DNA of 64,000 nt from Rhineura floridana. Its lineage: Eukaryota > Chordata > Lepidosauria > Squamata > Rhineuridae. Of this stretch, positions 31,626-44,336 are shown in pieces. Within the stretch, counting starts at the first letter, position 1, and each line of letters opens with the position of its first letter. The notes under the pieces were generated by a model. It was not told the DNA's origin. It saw nothing but the letters and a program-made list of their open reading frames with translations, and did no database searches. The stretch is from positions 94,363,027 to 94,427,026 of the forward strand of contig NC_084486.1 in assembly GCF_030035675.1 (NCBI RefSeq). The letters are read 5' to 3'. A program made the translations under genes and the position numbers.

Positions 31626-33418
31626 CTTGAACGAGACATACAGTATTAAGTATTACTCAGGGGTGTAGTCGTCCAGGGTCTCAGGGGGTCTTAGTCACTA
31701 TACTTTTTTGGGAGCAGGGTTCCAATGTCTCCAGCATCCTCCAAGCCAATCTGCATGAAAGGGGATTTGTTAGCCACTGAGAAGTCTTCTAACTTGGTAC
31801 CTTGTCTTTTCCTGCTGATTGGATCCAATCAGAGTAAAAGGAGGTGTCAGCCATTCATAAGACTCTTCTCAGTAGCTAACACTCTCCTCTTTCATATTTA
31901 TTGGCTCCTAGGGACATCTGTTGTTGTGGGAGAATGCATTAACAAAGATCTCTTTCTTAACCCAGCAGCAAAAAAGGGTGTGGCATGGCTGTGACTAACA
32001 TGAAAGGACCCTGCTCTTCTGAATTTGTCACTATATTCCTGGTATTACTACAGCTGCTGCTACCATTAGTAGTAGCAGTAGTACATCTGCAGTGAAGGGA
32101 AATCAAAGGAAGGTGGAAGTCAGATGGTGACAGCTGTAGTGTAGGAGCTGCAGACTGAATAGAGAGAAAAGAGCAAAATAAAGGGCGAGGTCAGGCAGGA
32201 TCTCAGGAAAAGGAAAAGCAGAAAAATGAGCAAAACTAATACTGTAGACTGAAAGTGAACCTTTCTTCACAGAGACTGTTAAGAGTCAGCTAGTGAAGGA
32301 CTAAGTAATCAGCTAAGTAGCCTAGTTGGTTGGCATTGGGTTCGTATGTGTAATAATATTTTGCATTGTTTATAGCTATCTTTTAGTTATTCTGTGTTTA
32401 CTGAGTTAATTCATGTTTTAAATAAACAGCGCTTACAAATTCATCAGTCCAGAGATGGATTTACCAGTTTGCCTCTTCTCATATCTATTACAGAGAGACC
32501 ATCCTGATATGGCTGTTGGCCGGTCATTTCTTTATTAGGGGAATTGCTGGCCAAGATGCTTGGCTGATGGCTCATCAGAGTACAGTCACTGGTTAGAACT
32601 GGTTTTCTGATAGCTGGGAATCTCTCCGTACTTTTTAATCAGAGTTGGGATACAGTGAGGGACATATACTCTTGCAAGCACATGTACACATGCATGTGTG
32701 TAAAAAGGCAGTGGGTAGTTTTTATGCAGAGGCAGGGAGATGAAACACTTTGTGATAGATACAGAATCCCTGGTGACCTGAAGTGGTCTAGTGGATTTGT
32801 TGCCCTGCAGAATGCCTCTGCATGTATTTGTAAATACAACAGACATCACAGACAATGTAAGTATCCCATGCATAGTTAGACCAGTAGTGCAGCCCTAGGA
32901 GGTCTCATTACTCAAGGAAGTAGGAAGTGTACAGCAACACGCTTTACACATTTGCACCTCAACACTGTGTATGAACTGCAGCAAAAGTCACTATCACTAA
33001 CTATGAATCCCAAAGCTATGCCATCTGCAAAAAACTGGCTCTTTTCCTACAGTGTGTAAATAGTACTTTCCCCCACTCTCTATTTTGATTTCCCCATCGC
33101 ATGTATTTTTCTTCTCCCACCTCCATTTCACATAATAAACTTAGGAAATGCTTGGTCTTTTAAAACAATTTCCCAGCTACAGTCTGGGAACATAGCAACA
33201 GCACTGCTGTGGGAGAAGAGGGGTCTGGCAAGGGAAAGGAGTAAGTTCCTCTACAGCAAATGAGGAAATATGAAGGAAAATGGAACAGTACGCTCCACCC
33301 TCCCATTCCCAGCAGGGAACTCTGGCCTCCCTCTTCTAATCCTGGCTGGGCAGGGTAGAGAGCTGGATCCCTGATTATGCTTGCATTTCCCAAAGAATTC
33401 AGCTCACAGCACTTGAGA

Positions 33419-33426
33419 TATAAAAA
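33419..33426 (+). promoter_or_regulatory. PROCR: TATA-like box upstream of PROCR
   Basis: TATAAAAA lies 95 bp before the PROCR start codon, a position compatible with transcription starting near 33450 and a short 5' UTR. The call rests on motif and spacing alone. Confidence 0.45.
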
Positions 33427-33520
33427 GCCTGGCTTTCTTTCCACAGACTATTAACACCCCACAGCACTTCCAACACTTAAGTACTCCTGGCTTTTGCAAA
33501 CAAGTGGTCCCCCACTGGGA

Positions 33521-33578
33521 ATGTTACTCCTGCAAATACTCCTAATTTCGGCTCTCTGCCAGTGGGCATACGGCACAG
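33521..33578 (+). CDS. PROCR: PROCR coding exon 1 (signal peptide)
   Basis: ATG at 33521, 19 codons plus one base; donor GTAAGT. The hydrophobic core LLLQILLISALC fits a secretory signal. Confidence 0.88.
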
Positions 33579-36500
33579 GTAAGTGGAAATGTATTGTTCT
33601 CTAATGGTGCACTCCTATGGCTATCTATGCAGAAGTAAGAAGTTAGTACTTGTAGCATAAGGCTGCTGGCTTAAAATACATTATCTAAAAACATCTTTAA
33701 GATAGGGAGTGGTGTGTAGTATCCTGCAGTTTTCTTAGCTGAAAGCATTTGCTGAGTATAACTTTTTTGGGGGAGTGTCTATTACTTAGGGCTCTCTTCA
33801 TGTGTGATCTATAAGAGTACCTCTACTTCCACGTTATCCTGCCTCTTTTTTAAAATCATCTGTTGAGATTCTCCATGTGTGCCTCTTTCCATCAGAGTTT
33901 TTCAAATCTTCTTGGCAATGGTGCCCCAGCTTTGGAACACTCGCCTCAAGAGGTTTGCATGGCACCAACATTGCTGCTATTTAAGCATCAGACGAAAACA
34001 TTTGCATTTACCCAGTCATTTTAACAGCATTTGGTGTAGCCTGCAAACTCATATACTAAATCTCCTAAACACACAAACTGGGGAGTAAACCCCATTCAAC
34101 ACATTGGAAATTACCTCTGCGTAAACATGCATAGGATTATTCTGTTACTTTTTTGTTTTGTTTTTGTGTATTTGTTTTAAGATGCCTTGAACAATGTTTT
34201 TGATAAACAGCACTATGGTGCTTTGACATTTAGGGGAGAAATCAAAACAGGAGATATTAGCCAGCATTGCAAGTTAGGCTTAGAGCAAAACCTGTGAATG
34301 GCTGGGAAGAATGTAGAACTGACAACTGGGAGCTAGAAATTACAAATCAACTTCAGTCTCATGTATAAAATCATTTTGTTAAACAGACCCTATTGGCCTA
34401 CCTCTACCAACTTGCATGATTCATTAAAAACAAAATAATTTGTCATATTGTTCTGTCAGATACCTATTATGTTCTATAGAGTACTTGTTTTCTGAATAAA
34501 AACAATGGGACCCTTGTGACCCTCCAGATATTGTTGGAACTACTACTGCCATCAACCTCAGCCAACACGGCCAATGGTTAGGGATGATGGAAGCTGTCGT
34601 TCAGCACCATCTGGAGGACCAGAGACTCCCCACCTCTGATCTAAAAAGTGTCTTGCTAATCCAGGGCTCCTTTAAAAATATTGCCAGTTTAAAGGGCTGA
34701 GGCCTGTCAACAGGCCACAGACCTCTCTCCACAATGCTTGAAGTTGTAACCACTTCTCCTCAGAATGGTTTTCTCAGCCCTTATCTGTATTTCCAACCTT
34801 GTCATACCATCCAAACAGCTCTTCTAGTCATCATCAATCTTTATTGCATTTAGCCATAGGCCATTGCATAAAACACAGTAAACATTTAAACCTGTACAGC
34901 TTAAAACACGCCAACATATCAGACCTATGTTCATTTGGCTTTAACATAATTTCCTCTTAGCTTTTTTGCGGCTAAGGCAAAATTTGCCACCGCAAGAGTG
35001 ACCTGCTTATGTTTGTCAGCCAAGAGCTCCACCACCAAGTTATCACTAAAGATCCCTCCTAGAAAACTGATCAAGGGTACTAAAAATTTGTGTCTGGGGT
35101 CCTGGTACAGGGGACAAATGAGCAAATAATGCTCTAAATCTTCGGGTGCCTTACATCCGAAGACACAATGTCGTTCCTCTGATGGAATACCCATATATCT
35201 ACCTTCAAGATAGGCTGTGGTCGTTGTTTGGAATCGAAGGTTGGTAAATGCTCTTCGTAGTGGGGCATGTGTCAAAGTGTCAAAATCGCAGGGTTTAGCA
35301 TGATTGAGTTTCAGGTGGGGAAACCATGATGAAAAAGGAGCTGTAACTATTATTGCCCGATCTTGATTTGCGTCATGGTCAAAAACCAAATTTTGGAGGT
35401 CAGAGGGGTTGAGGGCCAGAAGCTCCTTTTGGGAGAGATTGTAAAATCCCAGTATTGCCTGGCACCCTTGAACCCACCCACCCATCCGATGTTGCTCGTG
35501 CCAGCAAAGCTTTGTAAAAGAGGTATGCTCCATGACAGAGATTCTCTTCCAATACCTTAAATAAGCCAGATCTATTCTTGCGGCGAGAGAGGGAAGGCCT
35601 CATTCAGCTCTTAAATGTGCAGACGGTGTCCTTTGGGGGAGCCCCAAGATCTGTCTGATAAATGTGTTTTGGAGGACCTCGAGCCGTGGTTTGAGTGAAC
35701 CGCCCCAAAGCTCATATCCATATAGGATTTTTGGCAGAACTTTAGCCGTGAAAATTTTTGCCATCGGGTTGATCAACTGTCCCCCCCGCGTATAAAAAAA
35801 CCTTCTTAATTGTCCCATGACTCTAACGCCCATTAATTTAGTGGCCTTCAACTGAGGACTCCATGAGAGCCTATCACTAAAGTTTATACCTAAGTATTTA
35901 AAAGACTGCACCTGTTCTAGTGACTGCCCGTTAAGAGTCCAGTTTGATTTAGATTTCTTATGTTTCCCACAGATCATTATTTTAGTTTTAGAGTAATTAA
36001 TGTGCAGACAATGATTTTTACAATATCCTTCCAGTCGGATCAGCATCCGTTTTAAACCAACTTTATTTAAGGAGAACAGGACCAAATCGTCCGCATATAA
36101 TAGTGACGAAATCTTCCTGGTCCCCACTGCTGGAGGGAAGAAAGAGGGAGAGGCCATTGTGGGGATGATATCATTTATAAAAAAGTTAAAAAGGGGCCAG
36201 TATACACCCTTGTTTGACTCCCCTTTCAGCTGGAATTTCTTGCGAGAGGACTCCGTTCATCCCAAGTCAAACCCGCAAGAAATTTGCCTGATGGAGGGAC
36301 CTAATCAGCCACAGTAATCTTTTATCAATGCTAGTTTGACCTAGTTTGTACCACAACAAATCTCTATCGATTGAATCGAAGGCAGAAGTAAAATCAACAA
36401 ATGCCACATAAATGGACCTACTTGGCCCCGCTGTGGGTTTTTTTATTAGATGGTGAAGAACGTAGGCCTGATCTACTGTACTCCTGCCTTTCCTGAATCC

Positions 36501-39500
36501 AGCCTGTTCTTCATAGATAATGGAATGATTGCAGTCCCATTCCCATAATTTATTTAGAAGGAACCGTCTGTACAATTTTGATAACACATCTAATAGGTTA
36601 ATAGGTCTATAATTTCATGGATTTGAGGGGTCACCTTTCTTAAAAATAGGGACCACTATGCTAGTGCGCCAACCTGAAGGGATGGTGCCAGAGGAGTTGA
36701 TGTATGAAAAGAGTATGGCTAAAAGTGGGCCCCACCAGGCGATTTCAGAGAGAAATAACTCTTCTAGTCAATCAGGGGTGGGGAACCTTTGGCCCTTCAG
36801 ATATGGCTGCTCCCATCAGCCCCAGCAAACATGGCTAATGGCCTTGGATGACGGGAGTTGTAGTTCAGCAATGTCTGAAGGGCCAAAGATTCCTCACCCC
36901 TGCACCATATTGTTGTAAGCAAGAGCTCTGTCCCCTTACCAACAGGCTCTCCTTCTTACTGTACAGTTTTCAGCCAGGGCCATCCCTGCCATGCAGCAGG
37001 TCTGCTTCAGGCAGTGCCATACAAGGGTATAGATTAAGGCATGAACTAGCATCTGAATGGCGTGGCAAGCCTTTAAAAAGTGTTGGCCCTATCAGGATGT
37101 GGGTGCCATTTGGACCCCACTTCTGGCAGCAACATGTGTTAGGTCAGCACTGTCTTCAGCCATGAGGCCTGGTGATGACCCACTTTTCTTTCTGTACCAC
37201 TCAGTGCTGGTCTAAGATATTTTGCTGCCTGAGGCAAACAGCACATGATTCCCCTGACTCCCAAACCAAATTAAGTTAAGGTCAGCCAAACTATTTTGGC
37301 TCCTGAGATAGAAAATCCCACAAGTGCCTCTCCAACTTCTCAGCACTAAAAAATCAACAATAATAAATTAACTAACAATTTTCTTCCCTTTCATGACACT
37401 GAAAACCAGTTGCCTGAGACAATTAATGGTAGGGCCACCACTGCGCTCCAGTGGCCCATATGTCAGCAGAGACAGGATCTCAGCTATCACCCCCAGAACT
37501 CTGCCAGCAAATAGATGGAAGGAATAAGTGGAATGTCTCTTTCTTTCAGCCTATCTACACCAGATATCACATGGTGGTAGCTAGGACAGCAGGGCAAGCA
37601 GCAATCTCAGGGCCAGCCCTACCACTAGGCAGAGCGAGGCTTCCACCTCAGGTGGTAGATGCTGATGGGTGGGGAGCTGACACAGCTGTGTTTTACATGG
37701 GCTGCCCTGAGCTGGACTCAGCTTGCCGATGCTGAAGCAAGTTTCAACTACGAGTTTCATCGGCTTTTGTAGATGGCACCAAAATGTCTTGGATTGGCCC
37801 TGGCACCCATCAGGCACCAGAAAACAAACAGTTGAGCTCTCCTTACCATGGTATATCATTACATATGAAGAAGATCCAGTGTGGGATCTTGATTCTTTTA
37901 TTTTATACAAGTTCTCCATCTCAAAAGCCTCCATTGTGGCCCTGGGTTGTATTCAAAGTAGCAATTGTTTCATCAGTGCAAGGATTTATCTTTGCCTCAA
38001 AGAACAATCTCCCCCTCTTCTCCTCCCATGCATCCCCTAAATATATTCTGAGCAGAGCAGATTTAAGGGACTGTGCAGAGGAAGGAGAGGGGAGAACCCC
38101 ATTGTGCTAGTACTAACTCTTACGCTTGCACAAAACGTTAATTGAATACTGCCCCAGTGCTTATTCTGAAGCTACAAGGTTGTAAATGCTGGATCAAAGC
38201 TTTCCCATTAGCCACACCCAGAGAGGGAACTGGTTAATCTGCTGATCAGTTGCGAAATCTCCTTGAAGTGAATAAAAAAAAATCTGCACTTTTAAGTGAC
38301 TCCCACCAGGTTTTATAGGAAAAAGGGGCGGGGTTTGAGTAGTGTTGTGTGCCCCAGTTTTTAGAAGAGAGAGGTAAAGATGCACTGGAACCGGCAGAAC
38401 AGTGTGTTTCTACCCTGGATTACTGTCAACTCTTGACCAGAGTCTTGTGACTATTTTGGCATGGCACTAGATTCTATCTTAAAAGCAAGCACACGCCTGT
38501 AATTTGGCATGGCTTTTTTTTCTCCATCAAACGAAAAACTTATAATTGTTTTCAGAGATTACATCATTCAACAATAGCCTTTTTAGCAGGTATATTACAG
38601 CATCCTTTTTTGAGTTCAGTATTTGAAACCAATTCCAAACAAGCACCAACTGGAGAAATTCTGAACGTTAGTTTTCCCATTTGAATTGTAGAAAATTTCC
38701 CTTTTGGTTTTAAGCAGTGGTAGTGGGGTGAGAGAGGGATGGAGCAGGAAGGAAATATGTTAGCATTCAAGCTAAACAAAAATTTAGAATCCATAGATAT
38801 GTTCAACAATATTTTTAATTTTACTATTAATTTCAATGACATGTCAATTGATTGAAAGAAAACCCACAAAACAGTTCCATATGACTGCTTTATCATGTAG
38901 CTTTAATTCTGCATCCTTTCTTTTGGCAAAACTTTTACCAGCTAGCGACCAGCCCTAACTACTTTTGCATAGCTTTGCTAACTTGACTGCACAGCCCTGA
39001 TCAAGAGACCTTTGCTTTTACAACTGAAGCTAAAGTTCAGGAAGACACCTCACTTTTGCTTTGTTTTAATTCACATAGAGGGAGGGTGGAGGCAGGGAAA
39101 TAGTACTTCCTCTGAAATCTGCTTCCGAAAGGAACTGCTTTTTCTTGTGGCATGGTTAAGGCCAGCTGTACGATAAGGTGTTGGTATTTAACACGGGCAT
39201 GTTTGCAGCACATAAGAAGCTAGCTGTTCTCTGCAATGGAGCAGATTTATCTCCTACTCAGCTGCTGTTCCTGCACTTGAACAAAAGCAATAACAGAACT
39301 GCTACAGGAAAGAGTGGTGCCATCCAGTCTGGGAAATATTTTGTTAAATAAATATAATTGGATAGCAGCCAGCCAATTAGTGCCATGCTGTCTTGTGAAA
39401 TAGAAAAGCATACTTTGGGAGGAGAAACAAGGCAAGAAACTCCTTCCTTCCTGTGCAGTTTCCTCTGCCTGCCTGTTTTTTTCATTTGTATCCGCCTCTG

Positions 39501-42500
39501 TGCAGACAGCAAGGAGGATTGGATAGTGTGGAAGGAGGTCTAGCTTCTGTTTCCCTTTCAGTCCCATTTGCAGCCAATGGATGGCAAGAGCTTGGGTTGA
39601 GTATGGAGTCTAAACTTTCATCCTTGCTTCAGTTTCATCACTCCATGTTGTGCTTTTTCTCCTAGGATCTCATGCCTTCATCATGATCCAGCTTGCCTTT
39701 TTTCAAAACAGCAGCTCAGTGGAATTTGTAGGCAATGCCACTCTGGATGGGAAACTTACCCATAGCATGGAGGTCCAAAATGGGCAACTCAATGCAAGCC
39801 AGCTGCTCCCATTGGAGCCTTTATACCTCTGGGAGCAGAGAAAGAGCAGTCTACAACAGTACCTCAAGCAGTTTGAGACACTGGTCAACATGTATGCTCG
39901 TGAAAGGAACGTACCATGTGAGTAATGAGGTGGGGAATGGGATGGTAGCAGCCACAGTTGTTGCCTTAGTAACGTCTCAGTTGTTTAGAATGATGGCATC
40001 GCTGAGCATCTAAGTTTGGGAAAGTGTGATGCTATTTCCTGTTGGTTAAATCAAATCACTGAGGCAATCCAGAAACTTCACCCTGCAATTGCAGCCAGGG
40101 AACTGTATCACTATAACAGAATATGGCAGTATTTACATATCTACCATGGGTTGAAAACAGAGGGTTGGTTCATCATTACCAGTCACAGCCTGAGAGCAGC
40201 TTCTCCATAGTTCTTTCCCATTCTTGCTGTGGAGATTCATGGATAAAGGAACTGTGCACATAGTTCCTTCGCATGGTATATGTCTCTCTTCCACACCACA
40301 TACCAGCATATGTGAATCAGACCTGGCTTCAACCCTGGACAGAACGGTTACTGTTTCGTTACTGAACCAACCCATTGATTCACCTAGCCTCAGTGTCTAG
40401 AATGAAGAATGTGCTATCAGAATTATAAAAAAATAATTTTGTCCATCAGGAAACAATTGTCCAAGAGCTCAGCAGTGGCCTTTCCCCGTTTTTCAAATAG
40501 AGATCCTTTGATGAGAAATAGCAGAAAATAAATGTATATATAAAATATGTGCTGTACCCTTCAACTATGACCTTACCTGTTGGCCTATGGTGGAAATAAA
40601 ACCAACTATATATTAATATATCTATTAATTCATGTTATATTCCTAAGTGTTTTCTAGCAACTCTTAAGGTTTTTGTCATGCTTTATAACTAAGTGGTAGA
40701 TATCGGTCTTTGTTCTAATTTGCTTGTATATAGGTGTTTTCTGTTTAATTTGTCAAATGAGCTAAGGTTCAGATTTAGTAAAAGTAACTTGCAAAAGAAA
40801 TAAAGTGCTGTCAAAGTGATCTGATTTGATCCAGCAGTTTGTACTGTGGAAAGCTTACTAGATTTAATAGGAAAGTTGGGTTGTATTGTAAAAATGCATT
40901 GCTTTGATCTAGCATTCAGATATTTTATTGTCTTATATTTATTAGTTGCTTTTTTTCGGAAAGGTGTACTCAAAGCAACTTACACAGTAAGTGCTATAAG
41001 ACCTCAATAAAAGGTCAAATTGCCCAGATGGAGGTCAGTTCAGCTTTTAAATTATGAGGAAGATCCTGAGGAAGAATATCTGTCTCCCCAAAACTATTTC
41101 CAAAGAAAGATGCATCCGGTAATCCTAGCAGTGGTAGGAACAGAACTTCTCATACTGACAGTACTGTTCCGGCTCTATTACAAAGTTATTTGAAAACATT
41201 AATATTTATACTTTTTGGAGAGCTACCATTAACTGTAGCTCTATGTTGAGTGTACACTTGTTATTGTGTAACACAGGAATGGCTCTCAGTGGATAGGACA
41301 AAGGACTAATTTTCCGGAGAAGCCCAGACAGACTGTTTCCTGCATAGTACAAGTGTGCATTTTAGAAAGATGAGGTCATTTACGGAGAAAATCTCTTTTG
41401 TTGCAGATCCCCTACACATATATTGTACTTTGGGGTGCCAGATCTTCAAGAATGGCACCAACGGCACCTTCTATGAGGTTTTGCTCAATGGGACTGATTT
41501 CCTGAGACTCCATGCAGCCAATCATAGTTGGAGACCTTTACAGGACACTCCTGTGGCCAGCTTTGCCAGTAAGGAACTGAACAAATACCCTCAGACCAAC
41601 ATCAATCCAGCTTTCTTCCTACAGGAAACTTGCATCAATTTTGTGAGGGAGCACACTGAAGTGAAAGGAGCCTCAACTGGTATGTGAAACAGTAGTTACA
41701 TGACATCTGAGAAGTACCCCCACCATGCCAGGTTGTCTAAGGGAGGACACAACCAAACCTCCTTCACATCAGTCAAAAACAAAATGTTCTTACCAACACA
41801 CTCTTATTGGCAGGGATGTGTATATCTTGTGGTGCTCTTGCCCCACAAGCATAGACATACAGAATTCTATGTCATATGGTGAAGATAGGCTTGGAAGCAT
41901 TTGATGATTAAAGCAGATATAAAAACATCTGATAATTCCAAAGGTGATGGGGGGGGGGAGAAGGAGTGGAATACAAAAGAAGGTTCCAGTGATCAGGGGT
42001 TCAGGACCCTTGCAAGCTTTGCCCCTCCTGCCTAGCTGCAGAATTCTGCACATATATCAAATGTTTTATTTGTGTTGTCTATTAGCTTCAGAATCCAGAT
42101 TTTCTTGGTGCAGAGAATACAGTACACCAACAGACATTTGCTTTTAGATTTCTATTTTCTATTCCTTGCAAGAGACATACATAACCTCCTGTGAAAGACA
42201 TTGGTTGAAATTACCTCAAGTGGATAGTAAACCACTTTGTAGATTCACCCCCCCCCCATATACTACCCTTCACAATACTTTTTTACAAGCAGGCTTCAAT
42301 CTAACATTTTGAGCCATGAAGCTAGCTCAGACAGTAGCATCTTAAATCCAAAAGATCCCAGCTCTACACCCACCCACCTGAACAGGTGCAGCAATGTTAC
42401 TTTCTTAGCAAGTCTTAACACAATGCAGGTGTGGCCCCTCAGCTGTAGAAAAGCTCTCAACTCTTCTCTTTTTGCCTTCCAGGGAAACATGAAGGACGCT

Positions 42501-42595
42501 CACACACACCACTGGTGGTAGGCATCAGCCTTGGTTCCCTTGCTCTAATGGCCCTAGCTGTTTGCATCTTCCTATGCACAGGTGGAAAGAGATAG
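33521..42595 (+). CDS. PROCR: PROCR, endothelial protein C receptor (complete, four exons)
   Basis: A cell-surface, MHC class I/CD1-like receptor that in mammals binds the Gla domain of protein C and promotes its activation by thrombin-thrombomodulin. Exons 33521-33578, 39666-39917, 41407-41679 and 42483-42595 join in phase with GT/AG sites and give 231 residues (human 238). Exon 1 is a signal peptide (MLLLQILLISALCQWAYGT). Exons 2 and 3 form the alpha1/alpha2-like platform; VGNATLDGKLTH aligns with human QGNASLGGHLTH, and the cysteines of YCTLGC and QETCINF match human CFLGC and EDTCVQY. Exon 4 has a membrane segment (VVGISLGSLALMALAVCIFL) and a very short tail CTGGKR, like human CTGGRRC. 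Seven N-X-S/T sites are present, against four in human. The alternative is another CD1-like paralogue, but exon structure and tail favour PROCR. Confidence 0.93.
33880..34230 (+). mobile_element. LINE 3' fragment (CR1/L2-like), interrupted
   Basis: It contains TGGTGCCCCAGCTTTGGAAC, the post-RT region typical of CR1/L2 LINEs, then a short inserted repeat (GGGGAGTAAACCCCATTCAA to ATGCATAGGATT) and a T-rich 3' UTR with TGATAAACAGCACTATGGTG. Confidence 0.5.
34508..34638. mobile_element. Palindromic hAT-like MITE
   Basis: GACCCTCCAGATATTGTTGG on the left and CCATCTGGAGGACC on the right are inverted copies around a GCCAACACGGCCAATGG centre. Same family as 36773-36902. Confidence 0.6.
34831..36758 (-). 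mobile_element. Non-LTR retrotransposon (LINE) with RT frames, 12-bp target duplication
   Basis: Minus-strand frames encode parts of a LINE reverse transcriptase: EEQAGFRKGRSTVDQAYVLH and VDFTSAFDSIDRDLLWYKL (about 36.27-36.59 kb), then SLLYADDLVLFS with the catalytic ADD (about 35.6-36.16 kb), then a C-terminal part with a CVFGC...H motif typical of LINE ORF2 ends (34.93-35.53 kb). The frame is broken at least twice and the 5' end is missing. The 3' end has AATAAA and a TGATGATGA tail. CTCTTCTAGTCA flanks it at 34819-34830 and 36759-36770. It differs from the CR1/L2 pieces here; I suspect the I/Vingi group but am not sure. Confidence 0.88.
36773..36902. mobile_element. Palindromic hAT-like MITE
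   Basis: It starts CAGGGGTGGGGAACC and ends with CACCCCTG, with CTTTGGCCCTTCAGA inverted as TCTGAAGGGCCAAAG. The CAGGGGTG end is typical of hAT terminal repeats. It is the best-preserved copy of this family in the window. Confidence 0.75.
37944..38155. mobile_element. Fold-back MITE (GGGTTGTATTCAA type)
   Basis: Ends GGGTTGTATTCAA and TTGAATACTGCCCC are inverted copies. Inside is CATCAGTGCAAGGATTT, shared with the elements at 44337-44548 and 51764-51940. Non-coding. Confidence 0.55.
39666..39917 (+). CDS. PROCR: PROCR coding exon 2
   Basis: 252 bp, acceptor CTCCTAG, donor GTGAGT. It encodes the alpha1-like half, with three N-glycosylation sites (NSS, NAT, NAS). Confidence 0.92.
39918..41406 (+). 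other. PROCR: PROCR intron 2
   Basis: About 1.5 kb of A/T-rich sequence. I see no repeat or exon that I can name. Confidence 0.85.
41407..41679 (+). CDS. PROCR: PROCR coding exon 3
   Basis: 273 bp, acceptor TTGCAG, donor GTATGT. It encodes the alpha2-like half with both conserved cysteine regions and four N-glycosylation sites (NGT three times, NHS). Confidence 0.93.
41680..42482 (+). other. PROCR: PROCR intron 3
   Basis: About 0.8 kb. A G run (41948-41957) and a C run (42249-42257) are the only notable features. Confidence 0.85.
42483..42595 (+). CDS. PROCR: PROCR coding exon 4 (membrane segment and tail)
   Basis: 113 bp to the TAG stop at 42593. It encodes a short stalk, one membrane span and a cytoplasmic end of CTGGKR. 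The acceptor is TGCCTTCCAG. Confidence 0.9.
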
Positions 42596-43134
42596 CACCA
42601 AGCATAATAACATTACGTGGACCAGCACTCCTGCAGATGAGTTAGCCAAGCTAACCAGAAAGGAACAATGCAGACTCCTACCTAGGAATGGGAAAATCTG
42701 TCCATTTCAGTTTCTCCATTCATTTTTGCTCTCTTAAGTTCAGCTCTCAGTATTTCCACATCAGTCTGCAAATTATTTCACTGATATATGCATGTTTATG
42801 AACACTCTACCCCAGTATATGTATTTTTTTACATGTCACTTGGCTGGAGAACTGCATTGCAAAAAATGTGAACTTCCAAGGCTGGCTGTTTCAGTTATGT
42901 GTAATGTTTCAGAAAGTGTGGATTAAGCTGGTTAGCCTTTAAATGTGAACTGAATCAAATTTTTCTCCTACCCCTTCCAGTTTAATTTTCTTCTCAAGAA
43001 ACATACCAATATCTGTATGAACCTGTATCCCTTACCTCATACCTACCTGTAAGATGAACTGTAGAACAGCAGCAAGACCACTGCCAGTATCATAGGAATC
43101 TTTTTATTTCCTACTGCTCTACCTTGGAGGTCCC

Positions 43135-43195
43135 CGATTCATAGGGTCGCCATAAGGCATAGTCAACTTGAAGGCACATAGCCACAACTACTACT
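43135..43195 (+). repeat. BovB/Sauria SINE tail fragment
   Basis: It contains CATAGGGTCGCCATAAGGCA and CAACTTGAAGGCACATAG, the BovB-type 3' end on the plus strand. Only the tail remains. Confidence 0.6.
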
Positions 43196-44336
43196 TAGGC
43201 AAACAGCTTCTCCGCTCAGTCCATTTCACCTGTATATCAATGGACAGAAACCAGAGAAGCACAGCAAAAAAACACACCTGGATGACTTTGTGCTCTTCAA
43301 TTTCCCTCAACTCTTCTTTTAAAGCATCCTAAATCTTGAGAATTACTGCTACTATTTAACATTTATTTCAGTCCAACAGAACAAGAGATATTGAGATAGG
43401 ATTTATGCATAGTTTTAAAATGAACTTCACTGCCACAAGATGTGGTACTGGCCACTGGGTCAGTCTAATTTATGAAGAATGCTTACTGTTGTGCCGGTTC
43501 CAGTATGCCCCCACCTCTCTTTTCTGAAAATGGGGGCACACAGCGCCAGTCAAATTCCACCCCTTTTTACTATAAAACCCTGGTTGGATCAGCTCGAGTT
43601 CTTTTTTTAAAAAAATCAGCTTCAGACAGACTGATTGGTAGGCCAACCAGTTTGTCTTCCAGATGTGGCCAATAGAAATGTTTTGCTGCAGGCTCACGCA
43701 GATAGTGACACTTTGCTGTGGGTGGTCCTGAAAGGCCTGAAGTCAACAGTGGGGAAGGGAGGTGTTGCCAGTAGAGGGCACAGTTGCTTCAAAAACGCAA
43801 CCAGAAAAATTCTGGATGCTTTTGAAGTGACTAGTGTGCCCACAGCCAAGGTCTATCCATGCCTATTAAAATGGAGGCTCCATTTAGCCATGTCTTAGGC
43901 AGCACGTTTGCTGTAGCGAGAAAGAGTCAAGGGAGGACTATTGCCTTTATGTCCTGTTTGTTGGCTTTCTGGCTGCCCACAGCTGAATAGAGTGCTGGAC
44001 TATAAGGGATGTTTTTATGATTCTGGATCCAGAACTGGGCATTGCAGTATCTATGCCCAGTCTTTACAAACAGCATCAAGATGAGGTTGCAGAGTGTTTG
44101 GTGGGGCAGGTGTACCCAAGGCAATGTGATATATACTTCAGCAGATTCTAGCGAAGAAACCCATTGGTGGCTCTTGTTATACCTTCAATAACACCATTCA
44201 TTCTATGCATGCAACACACAATGGCAAGTTTCAACAAAGACAATCCAACATCCCAGAAATATCCCTCTAGTGTCTTTAAGGGAATCAGGAACCACAGAGA
44301 TGTCTGCTTTGATGAAAACAGATTGTATCAAAAATA

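Larger units (their letters stand above)
18971..33418. other. Intergenic region between PFKL and PROCR
   Basis: The two genes are divergent across this 14.4-kb gap. It holds a LINE fragment, two copia elements, a Sauria-type SINE and a MIR, listed separately. About 19.1-21.5 kb has no named repeat and several unremarkable frames. About 30.35-31.08 kb and 32.1-32.5 kb have LTR-like features (an AATAAA near 30.97 and 32.42 kb) that I could not confirm. I saw no host exon. Confidence 0.6.
33579..39665 (+). other. PROCR: PROCR intron 1
   Basis: About 6.1 kb. It holds a LINE 3' fragment, two palindromic MITEs, a 1.9-kb LINE with RT frames and another MITE, listed separately. About 36.9-37.9 and 38.2-39.6 kb contain nothing that I can name. 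Confidence 0.85.
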
